Source: JANSWP01 sp041941305 (lineage in GTDB: Bacteria > Bacteroidota > Bacteroidia > Chitinophagales > Saprospiraceae). Taken from it: DNA of 15,136 nt. The DNA lies in the NCBI GenBank assembly GCA_041941305.1, contig JBGTQJ010000108.1, positions 1 to 15,136 of the forward strand. Reading direction: 5' to 3'. The position numbers were made by a program, and so were the translations under genes. Numbering within the stretch: the first letter of the stretch is position 1; the number at the start of each line of letters is the position of its first letter. A model generated the notes under the pieces. That model was not told the origin of the DNA, did no database searches, and saw only the letters and a list, made by a program, of their open reading frames with translations. Shown piece by piece: positions 7,312 through 14,499 of the stretch.

Positions 7312-8286
7312 TCAATTGATCTTACTGTACTTTTTAAATAGCAAACCTGAGATGCCTCTTAGGTATGAATTATTGGAAGCCAGCAAATACAACTGATTGA
7401 TGATACCTGAGGGCAATATTTTTGTGATGCCAGAGAGCAACCGATACTTCCAGTTCAAATTTGCTTTTAATAACATTTGGCTATACTGTCTGGCTCCTTC
7501 CTTATAGCCATTCATAGTTAAAAACAACAAGCCACGGAGGCAGCGAGCCATGTATTGCCGATTGTTGTACTTCCTCAATAATTCCCAGTAGAACCTTTCT
7601 TCCAACAATTTTTTATACAGCTGTGCCCTAAATTTTGAATCTCCGCTGTTAATCCTTGAAGACTCCGTACTGCCATGATCGGTGTACCAAACTTTCAAAG
7701 CTTTGTGGATATAATAACGCTTTGCTTTGGTGTCAATCTGATGCCAGAAAACATTGTCCTCTCCTGGTAAGTCTTCCCGAATTCGAATGTCGCCCAGCAA
7801 TTCTGTTTTTGTAATTCCAAAAAACTCACCACTTACCTTTCCCACCATTAGCTCAATGGGTACATATTGATCTTTTTCCAAACCAAATCCAGCAAAGGAC
7901 TTTGTGGAGGTATCGATTGAATTTCCTGTCACAGCATTGATTTCAGGGTCTCGTTTAGTCGGCTCCAACAATAATTCGAAAGCATTTTCGACAATCTCAT
8001 CATCGTCACCTAGTGTTGTAAACCATTCTCCCTGAATTTGGTCAAGTGCATAATTCATGCCTCCCAAATCACCTCGGTTCTTTTCCAGGTGCAGCACCCT
8101 AATTTTTTCATGTCCTTCGTATTTCTTCAAAACTTCCTTCGTATTATCCTGGCTACCGTTATTGATTAGCACCAATTCAAAATCGGAATAAGTTTGATTC
8201 AAAACACTTTTGATGGAGCGCTCTACCAAATCTGCACGATTGTAGGTCCAAATCAGTATAGAGATTTTAGGTCGTTTGTTTAGCAT
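7312..8286 (-). CDS. Family 2 glycosyltransferase (GT-A fold)
   Basis: A 324-aa cytosolic or membrane-associated enzyme that transfers a sugar from a nucleotide sugar, probably during surface polysaccharide assembly. The N-terminal 100 residues are typical GT2: ISILIWTYNRADLVERSI, then QTYSDFELVLINNGSQDNT with the nucleotide-binding Asn/Asp, then RGDLGGMNYAL, then the metal-binding acidic cluster TLGDDDEI (Asp94-96). The C-terminal half has no clear membrane segment and is not recognisable to me. The start ATG at 8284-8286 gives MLNKRPKISIL. A 58-base heptamer array begins 21 bases upstream of the start codon, which makes this gene a candidate for expression switching by repeat-number change. 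The donor and acceptor are unknown. Confidence 0.88.
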   Translation of the reverse strand: MLNKRPKISILIWTYNRADLVERSIKSVLNQTYSDFELVLINNGSQDNTKEVLKKYEGHEKIRVLHLEKNRGDLGGMNYALDQIQGEWFTTLGDDDEIVENAFELLLEPTKRDPEINAVTGNSIDTSTKSFAGFGLEKDQYVPIELMVGKVSGEFFGITKTELLGDIRIREDLPGEDNVFWHQIDTKAKRYYIHKALKVWYTDHGSTESSRINSGDSKFRAQLYKKLLEERFYWELLRKYNNRQYMARCLRGLLFLTMNGYKEGARQYSQMLLKANLNWKYRLLSGITKILPSGIINQLYLLASNNSYLRGISGLLFKKYSKIN

Positions 8287-8306
8287 CTTTCCAAAATGTT
8301 TATGTT

Positions 8307-8364
8307 AGTTCTCAGTTCTCAGTTCTCAGTTCTCAGTTCTCAGTTTTCAGTTCTCAGTTCTCAG
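8307..8364. repeat. Heptanucleotide tandem array (AGTTCTC, eight units)
   Basis: Eight tandem 7-base units AGTTCTC run from 8307 to 8362, plus a trailing AG. All are identical except unit 6 (AGTTTTC, 8342-8348), a single C-to-T change. It is the longest and most homogeneous of the five arrays in the window, so the most likely to change length by slippage. It lies 21 to 78 bases upstream of the GT2 start codon, inside the expected promoter/leader zone of that gene. Read as CAGTTCT, it matches CAGTACC of the array at 55-95 in five of seven positions. Confidence 0.95.
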
Positions 8365-8526
8365 GGATGAAACTATTTTTCAGAAAAACATTAAATGGGA
8401 AATTAGAGTTTGTAAAACTTTTAGACATACTCTTAATTCAGATTATAGATGATAGGGAGGATTAGAAAATGTCAATTTATAGGGGATAATTGACTGTAGA
8501 ATGCCAAAAGTACTGGATTCGACGTA

Positions 8527-8557
8527 TTTATAGAATGAAAAAGGAATGATATTTTTG
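8527..8557 (+). promoter_or_regulatory. Probable Bacteroidota-type promoter for the lyase-like lipoprotein
   Basis: TATTTTTG at 8550-8557 is a full match to the Bacteroidota -7 consensus TAnnTTTG. TTTA at 8527-8530, exactly 19 bases upstream, is one base off the -33 TTTG. Transcription would start near 8565 and give a leader of about 135 bases that contains the hairpin 8640-8681. The match is good but untested. Confidence 0.48.
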
Positions 8558-8639
8558 CATTCGTAAAATATGTACTCCCCTTAGGTCTTATTACCCCTTA
8601 TAAGATCATTCTTCAAAATTCAATCCAATAAAAGTACCT

Positions 8640-8681
8640 CGGCCCTCCAGAGCCGTATCACTTCCCGGCTCTGGAGAGCCG
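8640..8681 (+). other. Strong hairpin in the leader of the lyase-like lipoprotein gene
   Basis: CTCCAGAGCCG (8645-8655) pairs perfectly with CGGCTCTGGAG (8666-8676) around a 10-base loop. Past one mismatch, CGGC (8640-8643) pairs with GCCG (8678-8681), giving 15 pairs in all. It ends 19 bases before the ATG at 8701. It is much more GC-rich than the surroundings. The genes on both sides point away from it, so it is not a normal terminator for either. A leader attenuator, an mRNA-stabilising stem or a mobile-element remnant are possible. Confidence 0.7.
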
Positions 8682-8700
8682 TGGGACAAAAACATATAAA

Positions 8701-9627
8701 ATGAAATATCCCAGTATATATTTTCAAAAGTTGGTTTGGCTTCCTGTGTTGTTTTTTGGCTTTGGGATAGGTGGTTGTCAGCCTTCAGAACCCATGCTAA
8801 ACGAAGGTTACAATGTTCCGCTGGCCACAGATGCTTCGGATGTAATAACCTGGGATTGGAGCCAGGTTCATTTACCTGCATACAATTGGCCAGACGGTAC
8901 AGCTTTTGGCAATGGACTTTACACAGATGTCATTGCTGATCCACAAGGCGTAAGCATCGAAAATGGCAGAATGCGCTTTTTTGTAAATCCAGTGGAACCA
9001 CCACCACCAATTGAAGTGGGAAGCCCTTTCAATTATCGAAGTGAAATCAGAACCGCTCCCTGGAATATTGAACATCCAATAGGAACGGAGCAATGGCTCG
9101 GCTGGCGCTACCATTTTGGAGACAATTATCAGATCGATCCAACGGCTCCAATAACCATTTTCCAAAATCATCCCGGAGTAGTAGACCAGGATCCGCTATT
9201 TGAATTGGAAATTGCTGCTTTTGGAAGACCTGAACCAGCCTTGGGAGGAGAAATACAGGTTGTGAATGCAGCCAATAACGATCGCATCATTTACCCCGTA
9301 CGACCCAAGGCTGGAGGCATTTTAGATGTAGTGGTTCATGTGATTTATGGGCATGGCACCGACGGTCTATTGCAAGTATGGTTAAACGGAGAATTGCATC
9401 ATTGGGTAAGAGGGGCTACCATTTATAAAGATTATCCATGGGGTGGCAATAACAAATGGGGCATCTATCACCATACCTTTAATAATAGCCCAGATGATGT
9501 GGCGACTTCCCTTGATGCGGGAATTGAATCCGTAGAAATATATATGGGAAACCTGAAAATGTTGACAAGGACGGCTGATCATCCTGAGTATGAGACGAAT
9601 GCCTATCAATTGGTAAAACCCAACTAA
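8701..9627 (+). CDS. Lipoprotein resembling polysaccharide lyases (concanavalin-like fold)
   Basis: A 308-aa lipoprotein. The signal peptide ends in a lipobox, GIGGC, with Cys26 as the predicted lipidation site, so the protein is membrane-anchored. The body carries features I associate with heparin-lyase-I/glucuronan-lyase-like proteins: YRSEIRTAPW (about 112-121), EQWLGWRYHFGDNY, FQNHPG, DPLFELEIA, a strand DGLLQVWLNGELHHW (about 221-235) and KWGIYHH. These suggest a beta-jelly-roll lyase or carbohydrate-binding protein acting on acidic glycans. The family assignment is by motif memory and is moderate; a non-catalytic glycan-binding lipoprotein is the main alternative. It sits among glycosyltransferase and deacetylase genes and faces the deacetylase tail to tail. 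Confidence 0.68.
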   Translation: MKYPSIYFQKLVWLPVLFFGFGIGGCQPSEPMLNEGYNVPLATDASDVITWDWSQVHLPAYNWPDGTAFGNGLYTDVIADPQGVSIENGRMRFFVNPVEPPPPIEVGSPFNYRSEIRTAPWNIEHPIGTEQWLGWRYHFGDNYQIDPTAPITIFQNHPGVVDQDPLFELEIAAFGRPEPALGGEIQVVNAANNDRIIYPVRPKAGGILDVVVHVIYGHGTDGLLQVWLNGELHHWVRGATIYKDYPWGGNNKWGIYHHTFNNSPDDVATSLDAGIESVEIYMGNLKMLTRTADHPEYETNAYQLVKPN

Positions 9628-9731
9628 ATTTGTTGCTGGTCGTCTGTTTGTCTGGTCAAAATAACTCAGAAGTACGCTATTGCTAACACCATTTGGCAGC
9701 CCTCCATTCATGGCACAATGGTATCAGCAAA

Positions 9732-9768
9732 CCAGCAAACCAGTACCCAGGAACCAGTTATCCAGCAA
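9732..9768. repeat. Degenerate heptanucleotide array (CCAGnnn) overlapping the deacetylase stop codon
   Basis: The units read CCAGCAA(A), CCAGTAC, CCAGGAA, CCAGTTA(T), CCAGCAA, then CC. Each begins CCAG at 7- or 8-base spacing. The minus-strand deacetylase gene stops at 9758-9760, inside the array, so its last residues (VAG) are repeat-encoded. ACCAGTACCCAG at 9739-9750 is identical to 62-73. The sequence GTTGCTGG at 9632-9639 is an inverted copy of CCAGCAAC at 9762-9769, on the far side of this convergent gap. Confidence 0.75.
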
Positions 9769-10819
9769 CCACCTTCTTCCCCGTATTATAAATCAAAGGC
9801 AGCATACCACTCGTCTGTAAATCAAGAACCGCATCTTTTGTAACCCGATTGATGCTAATTCTGGGCAAGCATTCCAAATGATTTTGGTGGGTGGGGAAAA
9901 TATTTCCGATTCGGGTAGTCACGGCTGTTTTAAATCCCAAAGATTTGACGGTTTGAAATTCTCGGTTTGAAACTTCTGCTGGTTTACCGAATGGGTAGGC
10001 GAAATGTTCAACTGGACGATTAATGTATTTTTCGATCCGTTTTTTAGAATCCAGGATCTCTTCCTCCATTACTTCTTTTTCCAATTGTTTTAAAGGATAA
10101 TGATTGACCGTATGTGCTCCGATGGTTACCAAAGGATCCTCACTGATTTTCTGGATTTCTTCCCAGGACATTGCAAGGGACTTTACATATTTCAAAGGAT
10201 TAGGCTCAAAGCTTCCGAAAATAGCAGCAAACATTTCCTCGTGGTTATCTATGGAAAAGTTTCGATGGATAATGGAGCGAATGTTATCAAATGTGGACTC
10301 CTTTTGAGCGAGACCTTGGCTCCCAAATTGGTAACTTTTTCCATTCCAGCTAAACCGTATTTCTTCTTTTTTCAAGAGCATATCTTCCAACAGATACCAC
10401 CAAAGGATGGCTTTTCGATCGGGGAAATTGGTAGTAATATATATGGTAAATGGAACACGGTGCTGCTTCAAAATCGGGTAGGCAATTTCAAAATTATCTT
10501 TATAACCATCGTCAAAAGTGAAGGCGACAAATTTGTGTTTAGATTGACCTTTATTCAAAGTTTCATAGACCTCATCCATTGAATAAAACTCATAACCTCT
10601 TTTTCTGAAATACTGAATGGTTTGCTTCAAATGCTCAGGTGTGATTTCCAGACTTTGATGGTTGTGAATGCGCCCTTGTTTGTTATCAGGTATCACTCTG
10701 TGAAAAGTCAGAATGTGCCCAATGCCTCCAAAATGATTTTTGAAAAGCTGGAGGACTCCTGTAGCAGTGATTATTGGAGCCACTTTTGAAATAATGTGCT
10801 TTTTTAAATGGGAATTCAT
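9758..10819 (-). CDS. Polysaccharide deacetylase (NodB homology domain, CE4)
   Basis: A 353-aa enzyme predicted to remove N-acetyl (or O-acetyl) groups from a polysaccharide using a metal-bound water. Motif 1, FTFDDGYKDN, supplies catalytic Asp103 and metal-binding Asp104. Motif 2, HTVNH, supplies His236 and His240. Motif 3 is FAYPFG (273-278). The gap between motifs 1 and 2 is about 130 residues, far more than the roughly 50 in compact NodB domains; the insert (about 134-220) includes LWWYLLEDML and is seen in longer cell-surface CE4 proteins. There is no signal peptide at the chosen start. Its ATG overlaps the stop of the GT4 gene by 4 bases (10816-10819), indicating translational coupling, so it probably modifies the glycan that GT4 helps build. 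Confidence 0.9.
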   Translation of the reverse strand: MNSHLKKHIISKVAPIITATGVLQLFKNHFGGIGHILTFHRVIPDNKQGRIHNHQSLEITPEHLKQTIQYFRKRGYEFYSMDEVYETLNKGQSKHKFVAFTFDDGYKDNFEIAYPILKQHRVPFTIYITTNFPDRKAILWWYLLEDMLLKKEEIRFSWNGKSYQFGSQGLAQKESTFDNIRSIIHRNFSIDNHEEMFAAIFGSFEPNPLKYVKSLAMSWEEIQKISEDPLVTIGAHTVNHYPLKQLEKEVMEEEILDSKKRIEKYINRPVEHFAYPFGKPAEVSNREFQTVKSLGFKTAVTTRIGNIFPTHQNHLECLPRISINRVTKDAVLDLQTSGMLPLIYNTGKKVVAG

Positions 10820-11961
10820 GTAGGTTGAAGTGAAGGTTTTGTAGGGACATTCTCCAATATTGATTTGTACATTTTAGCATATTTCTTCGCCACCACATTC
10901 ATCAGATACTTCTGTTCAATTTTCTGTTTAGCCTTTTTTGCCAACTTTTCCATCTCTTCTGGATGCTTAAAAGCCCAACGCAGTTTGTTGGCTAAGTTTC
11001 TGGCATTTTTAGATTCAAAATACAATACCTCTTTTTCACTCAATACTGCCAAATTGGGCGGGATGTCGCTGCAAATCATTGGCGTGCCAATGCATCCTGC
11101 TTCCAGTAACATCATAGACATGGCTTCAATTTCTGAAGGAAATACAAAGTATTGTGCCTGCCCCAAAAGTGCATTTAACTTGTCCATGCCATTTACATAA
11201 CCAATGAATTTTACATCGAGACTTTGAGCTAGCATTCGAAGTTTTTGAGAATAAGCAGGCAATTGTTCCAGGTCACCTGCTACAACTAAAGTTCCTTTAA
11301 ACTCAATTAATTGAAGCGCCTCAATCAAAGTATGACAACCTTTTAAGGGGATCACTCTTCTGGCGGCAAAAAGCAAGTATCCTGGCTGGATTTCGTGGTT
11401 GATTAGAATGTCCTCCGCAAAACTGACATTCACTTTTTCTGGCAAATGAATGCCATTGGGAATGTGGGCAACCTTTTTATGATATTTTTTGAAATAGTAA
11501 TCAGACTGAACTTTGGAAACCGAAGTCAATTGGCTATTTGAACTGACAAAAATCCGCTCTACCAATTTGAAATACCATTTTCCCAAAAAAGACCATTTTT
11601 CATTCAGGTAGGGTAGGGCATGAGAAGTTGCTACCAACTTGAATTTCAAAGCAAGCAGAGGCAGAAAAAAAGCGCTGTCTGTTTTGTGTACATGCACCAA
11701 ATCGTATTTGCCTCGAATCAGCAGATGAAGACAACAAATAGCGAAATACACAAATACCCCAAGTCCTTTAATGGGAATTTCCGGAAATTGGATTGTGCTT
11801 ACTCCGGGAATATGATGTGCCGATTTCTCCGTTCGATAGCAGTAAATGGTAAAATCAAATTCATCTTTGAGTTCCCAAAGCAGGTTTTCCACAACCCGGC
11901 TGGTCCCTCCTTTGGCAGGAAAATACTTGACTCCAAAAATGGCGATGCGCTTTTTTGACAT
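10816..11961 (-). CDS. Family 4 glycosyltransferase (GT-B fold)
   Basis: A 381-aa retaining glycosyltransferase, cytosolic and probably membrane-associated. The N-terminal Rossmann half begins RIAIFGVKYFPAKGGTSRVV with the glycine-rich acceptor-side loop, and continues with YDLVHVHKTDS and HIPNGIHLPEKV. The C-terminal donor half has LLFAARRVIPLKGCHTLIEA and the diagnostic E-x7-E signature in FPSEIEAMSMMLLEAG (Glu279 and Glu287), which binds the nucleotide sugar. The length is normal for the family. It is first in a two-gene unit with the deacetylase, which it overlaps by 4 bases. Sugar specificity cannot be read from the sequence. The start ATG at 11959-11961 gives MSKKRIAIFG. Confidence 0.93.
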   Translation of the reverse strand: MSKKRIAIFGVKYFPAKGGTSRVVENLLWELKDEFDFTIYCYRTEKSAHHIPGVSTIQFPEIPIKGLGVFVYFAICCLHLLIRGKYDLVHVHKTDSAFFLPLLALKFKLVATSHALPYLNEKWSFLGKWYFKLVERIFVSSNSQLTSVSKVQSDYYFKKYHKKVAHIPNGIHLPEKVNVSFAEDILINHEIQPGYLLFAARRVIPLKGCHTLIEALQLIEFKGTLVVAGDLEQLPAYSQKLRMLAQSLDVKFIGYVNGMDKLNALLGQAQYFVFPSEIEAMSMMLLEAGCIGTPMICSDIPPNLAVLSEKEVLYFESKNARNLANKLRWAFKHPEEMEKLAKKAKQKIEQKYLMNVVAKKYAKMYKSILENVPTKPSLQPT

Positions 11962-12030
11962 GGTGTAGTTGAATCCAGAATTTCTTTTCTTGAATAGTTG
12001 CTGGATTTATTTTGATACTGCAATTATTAA

Positions 12031-12056
12031 GCCTGAATTTTTGAAGGATCTCAGGC
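12031..12056 (-). terminator. Possible terminator hairpin downstream of the 758-aa protein gene
   Basis: GCCTGA (12031-12036) pairs with TCAGGC (12051-12056) around a 14-base loop, about 60 bases beyond the stop codon at 12118. On the minus strand it is followed by TTAATAATTG, only a weak U-rich tail. An imperfect direct repeat starts in the same place: CCTGAATT at 12032-12039 and again at 12064-12071. It is a modest candidate; the stem is short and the loop is large. Confidence 0.28.
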
Positions 12057-12117
12057 ATCTAAACCTGAATTGTTGGAAGAAACCTTTGCTTTTATGGCAA
12101 AAAACGTTGTTTACGTA

Positions 12118-14394
12118 TTACAGCTTGAGAACCTTCTTAAGTATTGGAGATTCTTTAAGCCCAAGCAATTTAATCCAATAGATTCCTATAGGTAATTCTG
12201 CTAAATCAATTTTATATGAAGGATAATCTGAGTTTATTAATTTTTCTGAAAGATAAACACGATCAAGCTGATCAATTATTTCAATTTGAATAAATTGATG
12301 GTTTGAATAGGAAGTACATTCCAAATACAATATTCCTACAGTTGGATTTGGGTATATTCGTATATGGAGATAATCTTCTATATCATTTGATGAGGAGATG
12401 ATTACGAATACTGTTTCTGATCTCGCCAAACAACCATTTTGGTCAATAACTTCCACAAAATAGTCGCCACTATCTGTCGCATTGAAACTTGACATAATGG
12501 CTCCAGCTATAGGATCACCATTGAAAAACCATTGGTAGGAAGAGGCATTAGAAGCGATTAATAAACTTCCTGAAATCTCTACTGTTGGTGCTTCTACTTC
12601 AATTTCATTTGCTGTTATGACGTTGGAAAATTGAGAACAGCCAGATAAAAATATTTCGACCTTGTATGCCCCAGATTCTGTAATTTCCAAAATTGGGTTA
12701 TTTGCACCAGGGATTGGCACTTCGTTTCGGTACCATTGATAATCATCAAAATTATCCTCCAGGGCTATAATACTGGTTTCACCTTCACAAAAATTGATTT
12801 GGCTTGGGGTAATGGTGAAAATTGGAAGCATTAACACATCAAGTAATACAAGCTCTGAAGTGTCCAGACAATGCCCGTTTTGCGCCATTACATAATAGTT
12901 TCCTACTTCTGTGGCAGTTATAGAATTGGCATTAATACTCAAAATAGAATCATTCATTGACCATGTATAAGATGCTGCTCCTTCAACCACGGAAATAATC
13001 AAGCTATCACCTTCACATATTGTATTTTGAAGGGGTATGTTTAAGGTTAAATCCGGAAAATCATAAACTTCTAGTTGAACATTGTCAGAGATACTTGAAC
13101 AGTTATCATTTGATGCTATGGCATAATAGGTGCCTGCTGAATTCACTTCTATGGTAGTACCAACATCGGATAAAAGAATTTGATTATGGTACCATTCTAA
13201 TTGTTGAACATCACTTGATGCTTCAATTATCAAACTCTGACCCTCACATATTCCATTCCATAATGGGCTTGTAATGGCGATGTTGGGCTTACTTTGAATA
13301 GCTACATTGAAAGCTTCTGAAGTAACTCCGCAATTGCCATTAAAAACACGGACGAAATAATTTCCGGCTTCTGAAATATTCATTGCATTTTGAGTGTTTT
13401 CCAACAATGCACCATCCTTGTACCATAAATAGTCCATTGCTCCAATAGGATATAGCCCATTTGGAATGACAACTTTTAATACTTCATTTTCACAAATACT
13501 GGTATCCACAGGCATTGATAAATCCGCAGATGGCGGTGGTACAAAACTAGCAGTGATTTTGTTTGAAATAGTTTGACATTCCCCTGAAGCTCCATTTGCA
13601 ATTTCCAGATGATAAATGCCATCATCTACTACATCGATAAAGTCTACAGATTCAGCAATCAGCTCAAAATCTTTATACCAGTGGTAAAACTCAGCTGTTT
13701 TATGTAAGGCTTCTATTCGGAAAGTGTCTCCCTCGCATTCCCTATTGAAAATTGGAACGGATAAATCGGCTGGTGGATAAGAATAGACTTTTATTTTGAT
13801 TTCCTCTGACTCAGAAAAACATGGACCATTATATGCTTGAACTGCATAAACTCCAAAATCCTGGGCATATAGTTGATGGGTATTTTCGCCTACAATTGGT
13901 TCATCTTCAAAAAACCAGTTGTACTCGTCACCTCCTGATTCTACTTCAAGTAATAAACTATCTCCTTGACAAAGGAAACTTAAATGTTCTACGTTTAGAT
14001 TTAAATTCAAATGGTGATAAAAATCTACCTGAACTAATTCTGACTTGGAATTGCAATTACCATTTGAAGCAATGACCAAATAGGTTCCACTTTCCTTGGC
14101 ATAGATAAAATGATTGTTTTGACCCAGAGGCAGGTTATTTAGATACCATTCATAATGTAGGGCATCGGGAGCAATAGAGATCAATAAAGAATCGCCTTCA
14201 CAAAGTTGGTTGTGAAGCGGTACATTTAGGGTTACATCGGGTATACTGTCTAGAGGTAGGGGCAGGATTGAGTGTTTATTGGGAAAAGAGAGGATCGTTT
14301 CCTGCATGAGTTTATTTTCCGCTATAAATGTTTGTCGAATTATGGGAATTGAATTAATGAAAAACATAGAAGCAAATAGGAAGACAGCTTTCAT
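12118..14394 (-). CDS. Secreted multi-Ig-like repeat protein with T9SS type A sorting domain
   Basis: A 758-aa exported protein. Residues 1-25 are hydrophobic (MKAVFLFASMFFINSIPIIR) and act as signal peptide, although the cut site is unclear. Residues about 53-667 hold eight repeats of roughly 75-80 aa with the pattern CEGDSL ... YxWY ... GxYxV ... NGxC. Seven repeats keep a cysteine pair 49-54 residues apart (65/114, 142/192, 220/273, 301/355, 383/432, 460/509, 536/586). The eighth has only Cys655. Residues about 677-758 are a type A sorting domain (RIYPNPTVGILYLE ... LAELPIGIYWIKL ... ILKKVLKL) that routes the protein through T9SS to the cell surface. There is no catalytic or obvious binding head, so it is probably a stalk, spacer or adhesive filament. 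It sits 105 bases after pgpA on the same strand. Confidence 0.88.
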   Translation of the reverse strand: MKAVFLFASMFFINSIPIIRQTFIAENKLMQETILSFPNKHSILPLPLDSIPDVTLNVPLHNQLCEGDSLLISIAPDALHYEWYLNNLPLGQNNHFIYAKESGTYLVIASNGNCNSKSELVQVDFYHHLNLNLNVEHLSFLCQGDSLLLEVESGGDEYNWFFEDEPIVGENTHQLYAQDFGVYAVQAYNGPCFSESEEIKIKVYSYPPADLSVPIFNRECEGDTFRIEALHKTAEFYHWYKDFELIAESVDFIDVVDDGIYHLEIANGASGECQTISNKITASFVPPPSADLSMPVDTSICENEVLKVVIPNGLYPIGAMDYLWYKDGALLENTQNAMNISEAGNYFVRVFNGNCGVTSEAFNVAIQSKPNIAITSPLWNGICEGQSLIIEASSDVQQLEWYHNQILLSDVGTTIEVNSAGTYYAIASNDNCSSISDNVQLEVYDFPDLTLNIPLQNTICEGDSLIISVVEGAASYTWSMNDSILSINANSITATEVGNYYVMAQNGHCLDTSELVLLDVLMLPIFTITPSQINFCEGETSIIALEDNFDDYQWYRNEVPIPGANNPILEITESGAYKVEIFLSGCSQFSNVITANEIEVEAPTVEISGSLLIASNASSYQWFFNGDPIAGAIMSSFNATDSGDYFVEVIDQNGCLARSETVFVIISSSNDIEDYLHIRIYPNPTVGILYLECTSYSNHQFIQIEIIDQLDRVYLSEKLINSDYPSYKIDLAELPIGIYWIKLLGLKESPILKKVLKL

Positions 14395-14435
14395 CTTTAA
14401 ATGTTGAGTTGGCAGAATGTGAAATAAAACGTGAC

Positions 14436-14474
14436 GACACCTTAATCCATATGATTGTGCTGGATAAAAGTGTC
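14436..14474 (-). terminator. Imperfect hairpin between pgpA and the 758-aa protein gene
   Basis: GACACCTTAATCCA (14436-14449) pairs with TGGATAAAAGTGTC (14461-14474) at 12 of 14 positions around an 11-base loop. On the minus strand it lies 26 bases past the pgpA stop and is followed, after five bases, by GTTTTATTTC. This suggests a weak intrinsic terminator for pgpA. A leader structure for the downstream repeat protein is the alternative. Confidence 0.38.
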
Positions 14475-14499
14475 TAATAAAGGCAGGATGAGTGAAAGA

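Larger units (their letters stand above)
8287..8700. other. 414-base divergent intergenic region
   Basis: This region separates the GT2 (minus) and lyase-like lipoprotein (plus) starts. From left to right it holds a heptamer array (8307-8364), an AT-rich stretch without convincing coding potential (8365-8520), a good Bacteroidota-type promoter match facing the lipoprotein (8527-8557) and a strong hairpin just before the lipoprotein start (8640-8681). A 32-codon open frame at 8367-8465 is too short and featureless to call a gene. Confidence 0.7.

Noticed and set aside
55..8364. Heptamer arrays considered as CRISPR arrays
   Set aside because: The units are 7 bases with no spacers, and no cas gene is present.
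8367..8465. 32-codon open frame beginning three bases after the AGTTCTC array
   Set aside because: It is very short, in AT-rich DNA, with no motif; a chance frame cannot be excluded.
8606..8881. 91-codon open frame on the minus strand (8606-8881)
   Set aside because: It overlaps the start of the lipoprotein gene antisense and reads through the hairpin; its composition shows no protein-like pattern.
9382..9711. 109-codon minus-strand open frame at the end of the lipoprotein gene
   Set aside because: It is mostly antisense to the coding sequence and the remainder is intergenic without motif support.
10100..10582. 160-codon plus-strand open frame inside the deacetylase gene
   Set aside because: It is fully antisense to a gene with intact NodB motifs and has no recognisable family features; it is a shadow frame.
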